Positions 1 to 10,417 of a stretch of 64,000 nucleotides of DNA are shown here, in pieces. The first letter of the stretch is position 1; each line of letters starts with the position of its first letter. Both the position numbers and the translations under genes were made by a program. The notes beneath the pieces were generated by a model. It ran no database searches. It was not told where the DNA came from and saw only the letters and a list, made by a program, of their open reading frames with translations. This stretch comes from Sordaria brevicollis (taxonomy: Eukaryota > Ascomycota > Sordariomycetes > Sordariales > Sordariaceae), in contig JAUTDP010000002.1 of the NCBI GenBank assembly GCA_033439795.1, forward strand, positions 992,001-1,056,000, written 5' to 3'.

Positions 1-1
1 C

Positions 2-466
2 CTACAAACCCAGTGGAAAGCCCGTTTCCACCCCTTGTGCCATCTAGCAGATGACGACTGGGATTTTGTCGATGGCGCGCTGATCCGCCCGTTTTTGGCG
101 GGGAAGAATATGTTTCTTGGAAAGGATCCTGATATGTTGGATGTTGACGTAGTGATTGAAGATGGACAGGATTTCGTCAAGATTGTGCTGGCGGAGCAAC
201 TTAGGGAGGAAGGGATTTTGGGGGGTAGCGATTATGAGGGGTGGTGGCGCGATGTGAGGGTTTGGTATAAGGATTATGAGAAGAGGGAGAAGACGAGGGA
301 GGGGGAGGAGGTTTGTAGTCGTCCGTGTCACCTAATTGCCCCTGGGGAGAAGGAGCATGAGAATGGGGTGGAGACGAGAGAACAGCCGAGGGTGGAAGGC
401 GGTTCCGTTGAGGTTGCCAGCTTTCGGGCCGCGAGAGACGGAGAGGGGGAAACAGGGACTCAGTGA
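2..466 (+). CDS. C-terminal part of an unrecognised gene, cut by the left window edge
   Basis: An open frame runs from base 2 to a TGA at 464-466 with no ATG near its beginning, so the start lies to the left of the window. The visible 154 residues are acidic and look coding up to about residue 95 (DDDWDFVDGALIRPFLAGKN, then GWWRDVRVWYKDYEK). After that the sequence becomes low-complexity and rich in E, R and G, and could be read-through of an unrecognised intron or a spurious tail. A second frame (345-716) overlaps the end and could be a continuation after splicing, but I could not place clean splice sites. I do not recognise the family. The strand and the coding nature of the first 280 bases are likely; the exact 3' end is uncertain. 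Confidence 0.4.
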   Translation, partial: LQTQWKARFHPLCHLADDDWDFVDGALIRPFLAGKNMFLGKDPDMLDVDVVIEDGQDFVKIVLAEQLREEGILGGSDYEGWWRDVRVWYKDYEKREKTREGEEVCSRPCHLIAPGEKEHENGVETREQPRVEGGSVEVASFRAARDGEGETGTQ

Positions 467-716
467 GTGGAAGTTCCCGCTGGTCGAGGTCGGTATGGTC
501 GTGGAAGTTAAGAACGGGGGACGGGAGTTGAGGATGAACTCCGAGTTAACGGAATGGATGTGTTCATGTGGTAGACCGTCGAAGAAGAAGAAGAGAAGGT
601 TCGACCGGGCCACGGGTGTGGAACGCCCTGACGGGGAGTTGAGAAAGGAAGGAAGTACCATGAACCACAGCTGCGTTGGCAATGCCTACCATGAAGATAA
701 AAACCGCATCGTATGA

Positions 717-1264
717 CGTTGGTAAATCCCCGGGTTATGGCGTTCCTGCCTCGTATGTCGTTATTGCAAAGAAGTAATAGGCAGGTTCGTGGAACCTCAT
801 GGCTGTGATGACCTAGTAGGCTTGGTGCTCAGCGCTAAAAGTCCATCAGATTAGCGACCAGTTAGCGCTTTCAGCGTGGGAAGTGGCGCTGTTGATCCAC
901 CCGACCCCCTGAACGGTCCAGACGAAGCGAGAAAAGGGGAAGGAAGAAAGCAGATAGACAGGAGACACTCGACAAATACGCTGTCGAGCGACAATAAATT
1001 GAAACATCTTATGTGCAAAAATGAGCTTAAAATGATCTTGGTTCCATGGACAGGTGCAAGTTTGCGGTAAAGCTTAAAGAATGTATCACAATCATCACCA
1101 GCGATTTAGTGCACGCCATGATCCCGGCAGAAAAAGCATACAAAAAAGTTCCCCCCCCAACACCAGCAAAAAAGACAAAAAAAACTATCTATCTACCTTT
1201 CCTTTCTCCTCGGGAACGAACCGTACCATGTTGGGAATCCCGGGTCAGAGTGTTTCATCTAAAG
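717..1264. other. Intergenic, no gene seen
   Basis: There is no convincing frame on either strand. A C-run and A-rich stretches lie at 1148-1190. Confidence 0.5.
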
Positions 1265-1368
1265 CAGCCGGGCATGAATCCGATTCGAACGCGTGACCTC
1301 TCTTTCGTGGACCGGGGTACGGGACACTGAAAGGGAGTCCTGAGTGAGACCAGTTAAGTTACCCGACC
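1265..1368 (-). tRNA. tRNA-like sequence, probably degenerate
   Basis: Read on the minus strand, bases 1368-1362 (GGTCGGG) can pair fully, with two G-T wobbles, with 1272-1266 (CCCGGCT). A T-loop-like GTTCGAATC lies at 1282-1290. The D region carries AACTGGTCTCA, as in type II (Leu/Ser) tRNAs. A possible anticodon stem GGACT/AGTGTCC surrounds CCCTTTC. However, the T stem (ACGCG against CGGAT) does not pair, and there are about five extra bases before the 3' acceptor strand. This fits a tRNA pseudogene or a tRNA-derived relic better than a working tRNA. I assign no isotype. A covariance-model search would settle it. Confidence 0.3.
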
Positions 1369-1669
1369 CGCGGATATCTGGTCTCGAGGAGATCGCTGAC
1401 TACTGAGCTTGGATTAGGTGCTTATCAAAGGGACTTTCAGGGCCTTAGGTGGGCGGGACGGGGGTGGACGGGGCGGGTGGGATTTCATCCCATGTTTCTG
1501 AGGTTTGGGTGGTGGGTGAGGGAAGGTGCGCAGAGGATGGGATGTTCGATCAGAGAGGGAGGGGCCTGGATGATGGGAATACATGTTTTAACTGGATTCT
1601 ATGGCTGTTGATCCCATTTCTGCTTCCTGCATGCGAACTTTACTCCTATACGACTTGGCACAAAAAACT
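1369..1669. other. Intergenic, 3' side of the HET gene
   Basis: G-rich sequence around 1447-1570. I see no gene. Confidence 0.45.
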
Positions 1670-4183
1670 TCACCTCAAAACCACATGCCTCCACTCAGCC
1701 CCCTTCAACGAAGCCTCAAACGCAACCTGGCAAATTCTCCCAATATACGGCGCTTTCCTATAAGCAACCCCATCCTTCCACTCCACCACCATGACCGTAA
1801 ACAGCGGCCACGACCTTCCCGACGGCGGGCATTCAATCTCCGTCTTTCTTCTCAGGTTGTCTAGATACGTCGTCTCCCCAACCCAGTAATCCAGCCGATT
1901 CCTGTGCGACCGATCTTCCGAGATGGCAATAACATCCTGCTTTCCGAGCAGGTGAGGCGGGAAATTGTGGCCAGCTCCATGCCCTTGGCTTGATTCCATG
2001 TCGAAGACTCCGCAGGGTACGCCGTACTTGTCCCGAAAAGCGAATAAGCGTGTTGATTGTTCGCGCAGGCCGGGTCGACGACAGAGGGCCTGGCATAGGG
2101 CGAACTCGAAGGTTCCGCAGAGGGTGTAGAAGTGGAGTGCGTCTTGTCCCGCAGGATTTGGCAAGAGTGCTGGGTACTGGTGGCATAACGGCGCGACAAA
2201 GACTGAATCGCCGCAGTAACGGCGGAAGGTGTTGCGTGTTGGCGGGGTGTAATGAGGGACGCCCGGGTTGAGATGCGATTGCGAGCCAAGGATGTCGAAA
2301 TGGTGCACTGCAGCAGAATGTGAACAGTTTGAGTGCGTCTCCTGTGGGAATGTCTCGATTACGTCGCGGGAGGAGTCAGTACCAAGCTCTTTCAAGGGCC
2401 GTAAGAATACCTCGGCCTTCTTCGTGTTCTGATCATCGGTATCATTGTTCTTCTTATCCGTCTTCTTGTGAACCTCATGATACCACACAATCCACGTATG
2501 GTGAAAGAACTCCTTTTCATAGGCAGCAATACCCCAGGTGCCTTCCGTATCATCGTCTGCAACCACATTAAGCGTCGTCTTCTTTCCAGTCCACGCGGCC
2601 CAGCACCAGGTGGGTGGCTCAACTGAGTCTCGCGTCCAATGCCGTTTGGAGCATGAAATCGTAGCATCGTGGTCGTAACTCCGCCAGAGCATGGTAAGGT
2701 CAAATGTAGCAATGGGAAATCCCATAAAGATCCCCGTGCCGATTTGGGATGCGATGAGGTTTGCAATACCCAAAAATGCCGGAAGTCTGTCGCTCTCGAA
2801 CGTGAGTTTGCGTAGGGAGAACGCCGTGAGACAATCGTTGTAGAACATGTTGGGAGTCCTGACACCAAAGTCAACACCGGAAGACACGCGGTAGTCAAAT
2901 CCCCAGTCCGCTCTGAGAAGGGTTTGTATAACGACGTTGTTGCTTTCTGAGTGGGAAAAGGCTTCCAAGGCAACGTCTTGACGCCGAATGGACTTGTGAC
3001 ACTGAAACGAAACAAGGCCATTGGTGAAAACGAGCATCCGATTGGCAAAAAGCTGTTCTTGGAGAGTCCAGCACCGAGACTCCAGAGGCGCCATCCCATT
3101 CTTTTTCTCTTGCTCGATGATAGGAACAGTGATGAGACGTAAATCATCGGAAACTCGCTCTTCTGTGTGCCATGGGTGGCCATGACCAAACAGGCCGGCG
3201 TCCGAATTGGTACCGCTTCGTGCAATAACAACAGCAAAAGCAGACCCGTAGATTTCGCTCATATGTAATGCCCAGTATGACCAGTCTTCCTCGCTGTCCT
3301 GGATGATACACAGACTGTCGACCCATAGGTAACGCTCTCCAAGAGCAACAAGAAGGGTCATCGTATCGCGAATGGTACGGGGTATTCGAGGCATAAATGC
3401 ATGGAACAAATTCGATGTATATGCCTCCTGAATGTTGGACTTGGTGAGCATAAATTTCGTTCCTTTTCCCCACGAATAGCTCATCGCAAAATAGCGTTCG
3501 GAATCGGGGGATATATCAACTAGACGGCCACACTTCAGGTCGATCATCCTCGCGGTTGAAAGAGACGAGCGTTTCTTGAATTCTGGGAACAGCATAGGGC
3601 GGCTGCACGTTGACCCGTGATGTTCAATGCATTCGTCCATCCAACCTCTGATGACTGGAAATTGTGTATCTGTCGGTACAGGCGTTCGTCCACAGAAAGT
3701 CATGAGGTTTGGGTGGGAGCCAGGAGATGCTGTTCCGAAAAGATCTTCCCCGCAGGGCAAAATCCGACAGTTGGAAAGATATTCATCTGAAGGTGCGAGA
3801 CGGTTGGGGGAAGGATCCATTTCCATGCTGAAGACAGGCCAGCTGTCACGGACCTCGAATTGATCACAGGGGTCGTAATGCGCTTGTCCACATCCTGCCC
3901 CTTTGCAGTAGAGTGTAATGGTCCTGTCCTTGCCTCCTGGGTGCTCTAGAGGACTTTTGGGACCTCGCAAGTCGAAGCATCGTACTGCAAGTCGGCATAG
4001 TCCGCAGATACTGGATCTTTCCAAGATAGATTCCAGAGTACCAAGGGCATAGTGGTCGTATGTAGAATTGGTGATTTGTCCTGTCCACAAGGCCACAAAG
4101 TCGATTTCGAAGGAAGCGCATCTCTCGCAAAGATACTTGCCAATGCGTATCGTGCTGACATCTTTGGTTTGCTCTCGGGCCAT
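1670..4183 (-). CDS. HET-domain (heterokaryon incompatibility) protein
   Basis: A single exon of 837 residues. The first ATG is at 4183 in a good context (CAACCATGG); the frame is open further upstream but has no ATG. Residues about 18-72 carry paired cysteines (CERC, later CGLC), as often seen at the N-terminus of these proteins. The HET domain follows at about 231-390. It opens with YFAMSYSWG, continues with the IPRTIRDTM and RYLWVDSLCIIQDS blocks and the MSEIYG block, and ends near SRCWTLQEQLFANR. This order is that of PF06985. HET proteins trigger growth arrest or cell death when genetically different hyphae fuse, usually with a partner locus; no partner is evident next to it. The C-terminal 400 residues are not recognised beyond a family-typical WCWA segment. 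The family call is firm; the biological role is inferred. Confidence 0.93.
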   Translation of the reverse strand: MAREQTKDVSTIRIGKYLCERCASFEIDFVALWTGQITNSTYDHYALGTLESILERSSICGLCRLAVRCFDLRGPKSPLEHPGGKDRTITLYCKGAGCGQAHYDPCDQFEVRDSWPVFSMEMDPSPNRLAPSDEYLSNCRILPCGEDLFGTASPGSHPNLMTFCGRTPVPTDTQFPVIRGWMDECIEHHGSTCSRPMLFPEFKKRSSLSTARMIDLKCGRLVDISPDSERYFAMSYSWGKGTKFMLTKSNIQEAYTSNLFHAFMPRIPRTIRDTMTLLVALGERYLWVDSLCIIQDSEEDWSYWALHMSEIYGSAFAVVIARSGTNSDAGLFGHGHPWHTEERVSDDLRLITVPIIEQEKKNGMAPLESRCWTLQEQLFANRMLVFTNGLVSFQCHKSIRRQDVALEAFSHSESNNVVIQTLLRADWGFDYRVSSGVDFGVRTPNMFYNDCLTAFSLRKLTFESDRLPAFLGIANLIASQIGTGIFMGFPIATFDLTMLWRSYDHDATISCSKRHWTRDSVEPPTWCWAAWTGKKTTLNVVADDDTEGTWGIAAYEKEFFHHTWIVWYHEVHKKTDKKNNDTDDQNTKKAEVFLRPLKELGTDSSRDVIETFPQETHSNCSHSAAVHHFDILGSQSHLNPGVPHYTPPTRNTFRRYCGDSVFVAPLCHQYPALLPNPAGQDALHFYTLCGTFEFALCQALCRRPGLREQSTRLFAFRDKYGVPCGVFDMESSQGHGAGHNFPPHLLGKQDVIAISEDRSHRNRLDYWVGETTYLDNLRRKTEIECPPSGRSWPLFTVMVVEWKDGVAYRKAPYIGRICQVAFEASLKGAEWRHVVLR

Positions 4184-6110
4184 GGTTGGAAACTGGAGAA
4201 CAAAGAGAAGAGCGATGTCATCACCCAAACCGTTGATGTAGGTGACTAGGTATTATTGTGAAGAATGTGGTTGTTGGTATACGTATCGATCTTTCGGTTG
4301 ATGTTTGATGTCTTTCACGCGTCGATCAACTGTAGATGCTATAGACAGCAATATTTGGATCAAGCGAGGATAATGGAGGAGGAGAAGCTCTTGGGAGATA
4401 TAGCTTACGATAAAGGTAACACAGGCACCTAATATCTCGTTTGGTGTCAGCGAGTGGCCTTGGTTAGTGGATGGACGTGAGCCGTTTGTCAACTACCTCG
4501 CATTCAACCCTCGCATTCTGTACATTTTGCCGGAGTTTTCTGTGTAACCCTCAAAAGGTATTACCTGGATATTTACGGTAGTTCCTCTCTCCGGTCCAAC
4601 CCCTATCTTGATACGCGCAGGCTGTGATGCGTGGCGTCTGCCACCGCCACCGAGTTTTGGCAAGGCTCCGAAGCGGGACAATCCATAAGCAGAACTGGCG
4701 AGAATTGGCGGAGTAAGCACCGCCTGTGTAGCATTCTCGGACAACCACCTCTAGGAGATGATCGTCATCTGGCATCGTAACTGCCTGAAAGAGGGCTCGT
4801 TGAGAATGGTGTTGATGGATGGATCATGGATGTTCGCAAGGGGTCTCCTGTAGTAAGCGAGGAGATTTGCAGGTCGAAACTAGGAGAGGATGGTATTCGA
4901 AGCTTTTCATACTTTGACATGGGGAAGTTGAATCCCATGGTCGAAAACAACCACACGCCTAGATTCAGCAACCCGTGGTCGTCACTGGATCGAGGGGCAG
5001 CGCAGCCTGGGGGCCCACGTAGAACCAGAGGCGTGAGGAAACCCAGATGATTGACATAGTAACTGATAAGTACAGCGACGGAAGTCAATACCGCGTAGAA
5101 AACTTAATGAATGGTTGTGTGGCTGGTTGACCGCAGGTCGAGAGGGTGTGCTAGTTTGTGAGAAGGAACAGCATTTGCAAATCGAGGGGCAGACGATGAT
5201 GACGGAGCATGGAATGGCTGAGGGCAGCGACACGTTCGGGCCTTAACAGTTCGACTGCAGCATTTAGCTGATTGACGTTAGTGTCATAACCCCGCCTTCT
5301 TGGCCCGTGCTCACGGGGAGATTGCCGGCGGGTCTCAGCCCCAATCACGCCTTGCAACTGAACGATTTAAAACATTCGTGTACGCAGGCGGCGCAATATG
5401 CAAGACTGGATGTTATCCTCCGGGTCGTCTTGGATCGAACACTTGAGCCTTCCATATTAAAGTTACTCTTGTTGAAGCTGTAAATTATCCTGATAACGAA
5501 ATGCGGCTCGCCGAGCGTGACGCCGCTCATGCGTGTCGTTTGAATCACCGATCAAAACGCCCAGGACCCCAGGTAAGACCATGTACCCCACAATACCTCA
5601 CTAACAAATCTACACACAAATTGGCAGGGGCTGTGATAGCAACACATCTCTTCCCATTTACCCAGTTCGGGCATTTGGAACCCAAGTTCAACCTCAACAC
5701 CAAGACATTTTGCCCAAGCCAAATACCACGCATTCCTTCGTCCATACAAACCCACGATGCATCCGCCGTGACACACCCGCAATTTGCATCCCCAGACCCC
5801 TACTCCATATCTGACTCCAACAAAATGCTAACGTGGAACATCCAGCACACCGATACCGGGTAATGATCGACGATAGAAGTGGATGCCCTCACGAGTCGCG
5901 CCAGCTCAACAACTTCTGTCATGGAGATGGAGACATGGAGCCATGACAACATGCTGTGGCTTCCGTGTTGCCGGTTGCCGAAAAGCTTGAATAAAGGTTG
6001 ATCCTGACGACCCTTAACCTTCACCAAACCTTATCCAAACCACATCCCCAAGTCATCCTATCCTCCCATTCCAACCGTCCAGCCCAGGCCAGGCCATCCA
6101 TCCATACAAA
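4184..6110. other. 1.9-kb intergenic region, no gene seen
   Basis: It lies between the divergently transcribed HET and D-Ala-D-Ala ligase genes and so probably holds both promoters. Several frames of 60-120 codons exist on both strands, but none shows family features or matched splice sites. A pyrimidine-rich stretch (6007-6110) lies directly before the ligase ATG, as is common in fungal promoters. Confidence 0.5.
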
Positions 6111-7166
6111 ATGGCATCCCCAACCACCACCAAGAAAAACATCGCCCTCGTAATCGGCGGTTACTCCGGCGAGCACTCCGTATCCCTCAGCACCGGCGCC
6201 TCCATCTACTCCGCCGTCGACCGCTCCCTCTACAATCTCTTTAGGGTAATCATCCCCCGCGACCCAAAGGCGCAATGGTACCACCTCACCGACGACGACT
6301 CCCAAATCCCCGTGGACCGTAACGATTTCACCATCACTTTCCCAACCACTGGCGAAAAGATCAAGTTCGACCTAGCCTACATCTCCATCCACGGTAACCC
6401 CGGCGAAAACGGCCCCTTACAAGGTTACTTCGACATGCTCTCCATCCCCTACACCAGCTGCGGATTTTACACGTCCGCGCTGACGGCCAACAAGGGGCAC
6501 TGCAACCCCGTGGTGCGCAGTTTTGGCGTGGTGGAGGTTGCCAAATCCCGTCTTCTTCATCGCTCCCAGGTTTCCAGCTTGGATACCGATGCCTTCCTGC
6601 AGGAATTTGACCTGCCGGTCTTTGTCAAACCGGCCTCCGGAGGTTCCAGTGTGGCGACGACCAAAGTCAAGACCCGGGAGCAATTCGCTCAAGCTGTGGA
6701 AGACGCCATGAACGAGGATGGAAACGGACAGGTGCTAGTGGAAGAATTCATCGCCGGTCGGGAATTCGACTGCGGCGTTATTCGCGATGCTAAAGGGAAA
6801 TTGCACGTTTTTCCCATCACCGAGGTGATTCCGCACGGGGACAGCGAGTACTTTGACTTTAACGCCAAGTACAACGGGTCGAGCAGCAAGGTGACTCCGG
6901 CCGAGGTGGAGACGGAGGTCAGCGATCGCATCAAGGATGTATCGGCGCAGTTGTATGACTTGCTGGATTGTCGCGGCGTAGTCCGCTTCGATTATCGGTA
7001 TGATACCGACAAGAAGGAGTTGTACTTTTTGGAGGTCAATACGATACCGGGCCAGACGCCGGAGAGTATGGTTCCCCAGCAGGCGAGGGCGGCGGGTATC
7101 AGTACTGCTGAGCTTTATCATATGGTCATCGAGGGCGCGCTGGCAGCGGCGGCGGCGTCGCGATGA
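6111..7166 (+). CDS. D-alanine--D-alanine ligase homologue (ATP-grasp), bacterial type
   Basis: An intronless gene of 351 residues, the full length of bacterial Ddl. In bacteria Ddl joins two D-alanines with ATP to make the peptidoglycan dipeptide. The signature parts are present in order. GGYSGEHSVS (16-25) holds the catalytic Glu21. HGNPGENGPLQG (94-105) is the substrate loop region. KPASGGSSV (173-181) is the ATP-grasp loop. EEFIAGREF (211-219) and YFDFNAKY (247-254, the omega-loop Tyr) follow. Asp294, Glu308 and Asn310 (EVNTIPGQT) are in place for magnesium. GGYSGE and YFDMLSIPYTSC resemble the Bacteroidetes form rather than the proteobacterial one. Fungi make no peptidoglycan, so the role is unknown; dipeptide or amide ligation on another substrate is possible. 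Lack of introns and the family distribution suggest bacterial transfer followed by codon adaptation. Confidence 0.93.
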   Translation: MASPTTTKKNIALVIGGYSGEHSVSLSTGASIYSAVDRSLYNLFRVIIPRDPKAQWYHLTDDDSQIPVDRNDFTITFPTTGEKIKFDLAYISIHGNPGENGPLQGYFDMLSIPYTSCGFYTSALTANKGHCNPVVRSFGVVEVAKSRLLHRSQVSSLDTDAFLQEFDLPVFVKPASGGSSVATTKVKTREQFAQAVEDAMNEDGNGQVLVEEFIAGREFDCGVIRDAKGKLHVFPITEVIPHGDSEYFDFNAKYNGSSSKVTPAEVETEVSDRIKDVSAQLYDLLDCRGVVRFDYRYDTDKKELYFLEVNTIPGQTPESMVPQQARAAGISTAELYHMVIEGALAAAAASR

Positions 7167-7346
7167 GCTGTGGATGGAGTGTGGTCAGCAGGTAAATAGA
7201 TACCCAACACGTCATGAAGGTATAGCAGAAGAAGGCCTTGTGCTCCCGCCTGTTTCAAATGGCTTGTTTCATTTCCATACATGTTCTATCTTGATTAGGC
7301 GTCAACTTTCTGTCCCTCCCGATCATTACCTCCCAGTATCAACACA

Positions 7347-8894
7347 TTACTCGATCCAATAATCCTTCTTCACCTCCCACTGATCATCGAAGGTTAGGCC
7401 AGTATTATCGAGCAAAGCGCAGTCCTTATGTCCCCATTTGCTTCGGTAAAACTTGATGCCCGTCTCCGTCTGCAGCTGGATGCCCTTAGCCAAGCCCTCT
7501 GCGTTGTAGTAAAACGGTTCACCCTTTCCACCCCGCTGTCCCAGCTGCCAGGTGTTGCGACCACGATCGCCGCTATGTTTGTAGTCGAACATTTCGCTGC
7601 CAATCTTCTGGAGCGCTCTCCACTTGTCCAGTTCCGTGGGTTTTCCCTCCTCCCTCTTGTTTTCCTCGGATTGCTTCTCTTCCCTCTTGTTCTTCAAGGC
7701 ATCACTAACTGCCCTACCTCTGGGGTTACGTCCCTCCAACCACCCAGCAACCATTTCCTGTCTCTTCAGAACCTTCTTCTCATCCTCCGAACCTCTCTTC
7801 CAGAAAATCCACTTCTTTTTCGGTGGCGGGGGGTTCGGGTCGGTAAAAGACGGCTTGATCCCGTCCACTCTGTACAACACGCTCAGATCATCCAGTGTCG
7901 AGCTGACATCAAAGATCGCACCAGCCCTCGCGTCTTTTAGCGACCACTTGCGCATCGTCAAGCGCGCGTGCATGTCGCAGTCGGTCACATAGTACGGAAT
8001 CATGGTATCCCATCCTCCCACATCCTCATACGCTTCCGGATTGACCAGCGCCAGATGATCGTACGAGAAGAACCGGATACCCCAGCGCGGATCGTTCTCG
8101 CGCGCCTCCTTGAGGGCTCTCAAAGCCAGCGCATAGAGCGACTTGTATCCTTCCTCGTTGTATTTGGCTTTGCTGCTTTCGTGTCCATCTTCGTACGAGA
8201 ATGCGAGAACGTCCATGTGTGACCAGAAGTAGTAAGGCCATTGGCGCTCATAGGATTGGGCGAGGTAGAAGTTCTGCAGCTGCGCGAAGCTGAGGAGGGT
8301 CGGGGTCTGGATGATGTTCACGCCCAAAATGTCCTTCAACACAGTATGGTTCATGTAGAAGGGGTTCTGAAGGGACAGCTGCCCGCGCGCGTTGGCTTGT
8401 TGGGTCCCCGTGTTTTCGACGATGTAAATCTGAGAGGCAGGCCAGCCGGCGGTAATGTAGCTGACCACCGCCTGCTGCAGCATGGGCCAGGAGCGCGTGA
8501 AGCCGATGAGCAAAGGAGGCGGGGTGGGCAAGTTGTATTGCGTATAGAGGTCCTTGGCTGGCACGTTCCAGGACGGGATCGGCGGCGGGGTCGTCTTGCC
8601 CTGTGACGAAAGGAGTGGAAAGTTGTCCTTGATCAGAGGCGGAGTGTATTTCGGAGGCTTCCTATAGTTCGGTTTGTGCTTCTTGGGTTCATGGTGTTCC
8701 TCGCCCTTGGAGGGCTTGAGTGCGTTAGGGACGGGGAGGTTGTCGAGTGTCGCGGGCGAGTGGGCGATCAGCAAGACGAGACTGAAGGCGCAGACGGCGA
8801 GGACGATGGTGAACAGCTTGCGCTGGCTCGGCATGGTGATGAGCATCCTAGGCATCTTGAGCTTTCGGCTGAGATGGCCGCTCATCGGAGCCAT
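7347..8894 (-). CDS. Putative type II membrane glycosyltransferase-like protein
   Basis: A single exon of 515 residues. A basic N-terminus (RKLKMPR) is followed by one hydrophobic helix at about 26-46 (FTIVLAVCAFSLVLLIAHSP) and then a proline/lysine-rich stem (60-110), the layout of Golgi type II enzymes. The lumenal part includes PPPLLIGFTRSWPMLQQAV, QIYIVENTG and YYFWSHMDVLAFSYEDG. This beta-strand/acidic pattern recalls GT-A nucleotide-sugar transferases, with HMDV as a possible metal site. Two charged Lys/Glu-rich segments (about 350-410) look like insertions. No exact family is recognised, so glycosyltransferase is an inference from topology and the fold-like motifs. It converges with the ligase gene, with 180 bp between the stops. 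Confidence 0.6.
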   Translation of the reverse strand: MAPMSGHLSRKLKMPRMLITMPSQRKLFTIVLAVCAFSLVLLIAHSPATLDNLPVPNALKPSKGEEHHEPKKHKPNYRKPPKYTPPLIKDNFPLLSSQGKTTPPPIPSWNVPAKDLYTQYNLPTPPPLLIGFTRSWPMLQQAVVSYITAGWPASQIYIVENTGTQQANARGQLSLQNPFYMNHTVLKDILGVNIIQTPTLLSFAQLQNFYLAQSYERQWPYYFWSHMDVLAFSYEDGHESSKAKYNEEGYKSLYALALRALKEARENDPRWGIRFFSYDHLALVNPEAYEDVGGWDTMIPYYVTDCDMHARLTMRKWSLKDARAGAIFDVSSTLDDLSVLYRVDGIKPSFTDPNPPPPKKKWIFWKRGSEDEKKVLKRQEMVAGWLEGRNPRGRAVSDALKNKREEKQSEENKREEGKPTELDKWRALQKIGSEMFDYKHSGDRGRNTWQLGQRGGKGEPFYYNAEGLAKGIQLQTETGIKFYRSKWGHKDCALLDNTGLTFDDQWEVKKDYWIE

Positions 8895-9993
8895 CTATCG
8901 AGTGGATGAGGGTGAGAGGCGAGTGTTATCGCATATGATGTCGTGGAGAGAAAGTTGACCAGAAAATCGCGGGAAGCAGGTGAGACAAAAGTGATGCCGA
9001 TGGGATGACAAGTCACACACCAACAAGAAAGCGGCTCGACCCGAGGTAAGACCGTCAAGGTGTTATTGTTGCTATCGCGCAAACATTGAGAGGAGGAACG
9101 AAGAATGGAAGGGGTGAGCGCTTCCACGAAGAGAGAAAGAGGTGAAAAAGGTGAAGTGCGACACACGGCACCAGAGTCGAAAGTCGACAAACTGGAATGG
9201 AAGTTTGCAAGAGGAATGTTGAAATGCAAGCCACCGACCAGGGGAAGGTTCCGAATGGGTTTGACAGAGCGGATGCGGTACCGGCCCGGGGTTCCTTCTT
9301 TGTTTTAAACCACAAACTCTGGTCAACGGGCCAGTCGCAATTGCCAATGACGCTCCTTTTGTGGTTACACACAGCCCGTCACTGTTTCCCTCCCTTTTCA
9401 TCCCATTTCAAGCAATTGTTCTTGCCCAAACTTTTTTCATCCCTGCGCCCCAAGGCAACAGCGAGTGTCATCGAGGGAGGGGTTGTTGATAGTGGAGCAG
9501 CACATGCTCCCATTCGCTCCCGCCAAGGCTCAAGTCCGGGACGCAACCTGGGGATGCAGCGGTTGTTAAACAACAAGTCCGTTTGATTGGCAGGTTCGGT
9601 CGATGCCTTTCCTATAATGGTAAGATTGTGTTCATGTATGTCAGCGACGATGGAGGGCCGAGTAGTGCCAAGGGAATTTAGTCCCCCGCGGAATGTTTGA
9701 CACAGCCCTACTGGAGGTCACGGCGGACCGGTTTATTGCCGGTGTGCCGTGTTATGGCAGGTGTTGCCATCCATGAATGAAACCTCAATCGGTAAATAAA
9801 ATGTTGTTGACGGTGTTTCGACATGGCTTTTCCCTTCTTCGCGGGCATTGGATACACGCCTCGGATATATAATCCTATCGGTACTCTGGCAGCGCATTGG
9901 AACTCATCACGGACCGTCCCTTTTCAATCCTGAATCCTTCCGGTCTCGACACTGCCTAGGGCTTACGGGGCCAAGGTGACGTTGGTACCTGAA
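8895..9993. other. Intergenic, upstream of the glycosyltransferase-like gene
   Basis: No gene seen. A TATA-like GGATATATAATCC lies at about 9861-9873 without an obvious gene after it. Confidence 0.45.
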
Positions 9994-10002
9994 CCCCTAA
10001 AA

Positions 10003-10408
10003 GAGAAACCCTATTTTCACCCACCCTTTTCCCTAAATCCACCCACCCTCTCAAAGATCTTTTGAAGTCTTACTATAAAGAAGTGTTCGATGGCCTTCAA
10101 ATTTTGGAAGTTGTATTTTCATAGTTCTTTCTAATTATTCATATTTTTAAATAATCAATAATTCTTTATTTATAATAAAATTTGAGGCTATGTGCAAACG
10201 GAATGTCCGAAATGTGCAAAGTACTTGATAGTACGCTAAAATCTTCTAAATGACTTCCAAAAAAAGATGGCAGGTTGTTCAATATAGCGATAGAATATAA
10301 AAGGGTTTAGTTTAGGCCCTGGTACTTTTCAACGTTGGTAAATATTTAGGAAATCTTTGGAAAGGGTGGGTGGATTTAGGGAAAAGGGTGGGTGAAAATA
10401 GGGTTCCT
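10003..10408. mobile_element. MITE-like non-autonomous DNA transposon, long TIRs, 9-bp target duplication
   Basis: Two nearly identical inverted arms of about 55-60 bp border a 406-bp element. The left arm (10003-10060) reads GAGAAACCCTATTTTC and then CACCCACCCTTTTCCC. The right arm (10350-10408), read on the minus strand, starts AGGAACCCTATTTTC and carries the same C-rich block. Both sides are flanked by the same nine bases, CCCCTAAAA, at 9994-10002 and 10409-10417, which I read as a target site duplication. The interior (about 10075-10340) is AT-rich, contains no ORF, and may carry RIP-type mutations. Long TIRs and a 9-bp duplication are typical of Mutator-like elements. Confidence 0.85.
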
Positions 10409-10417
10409 CCCCTAAAA

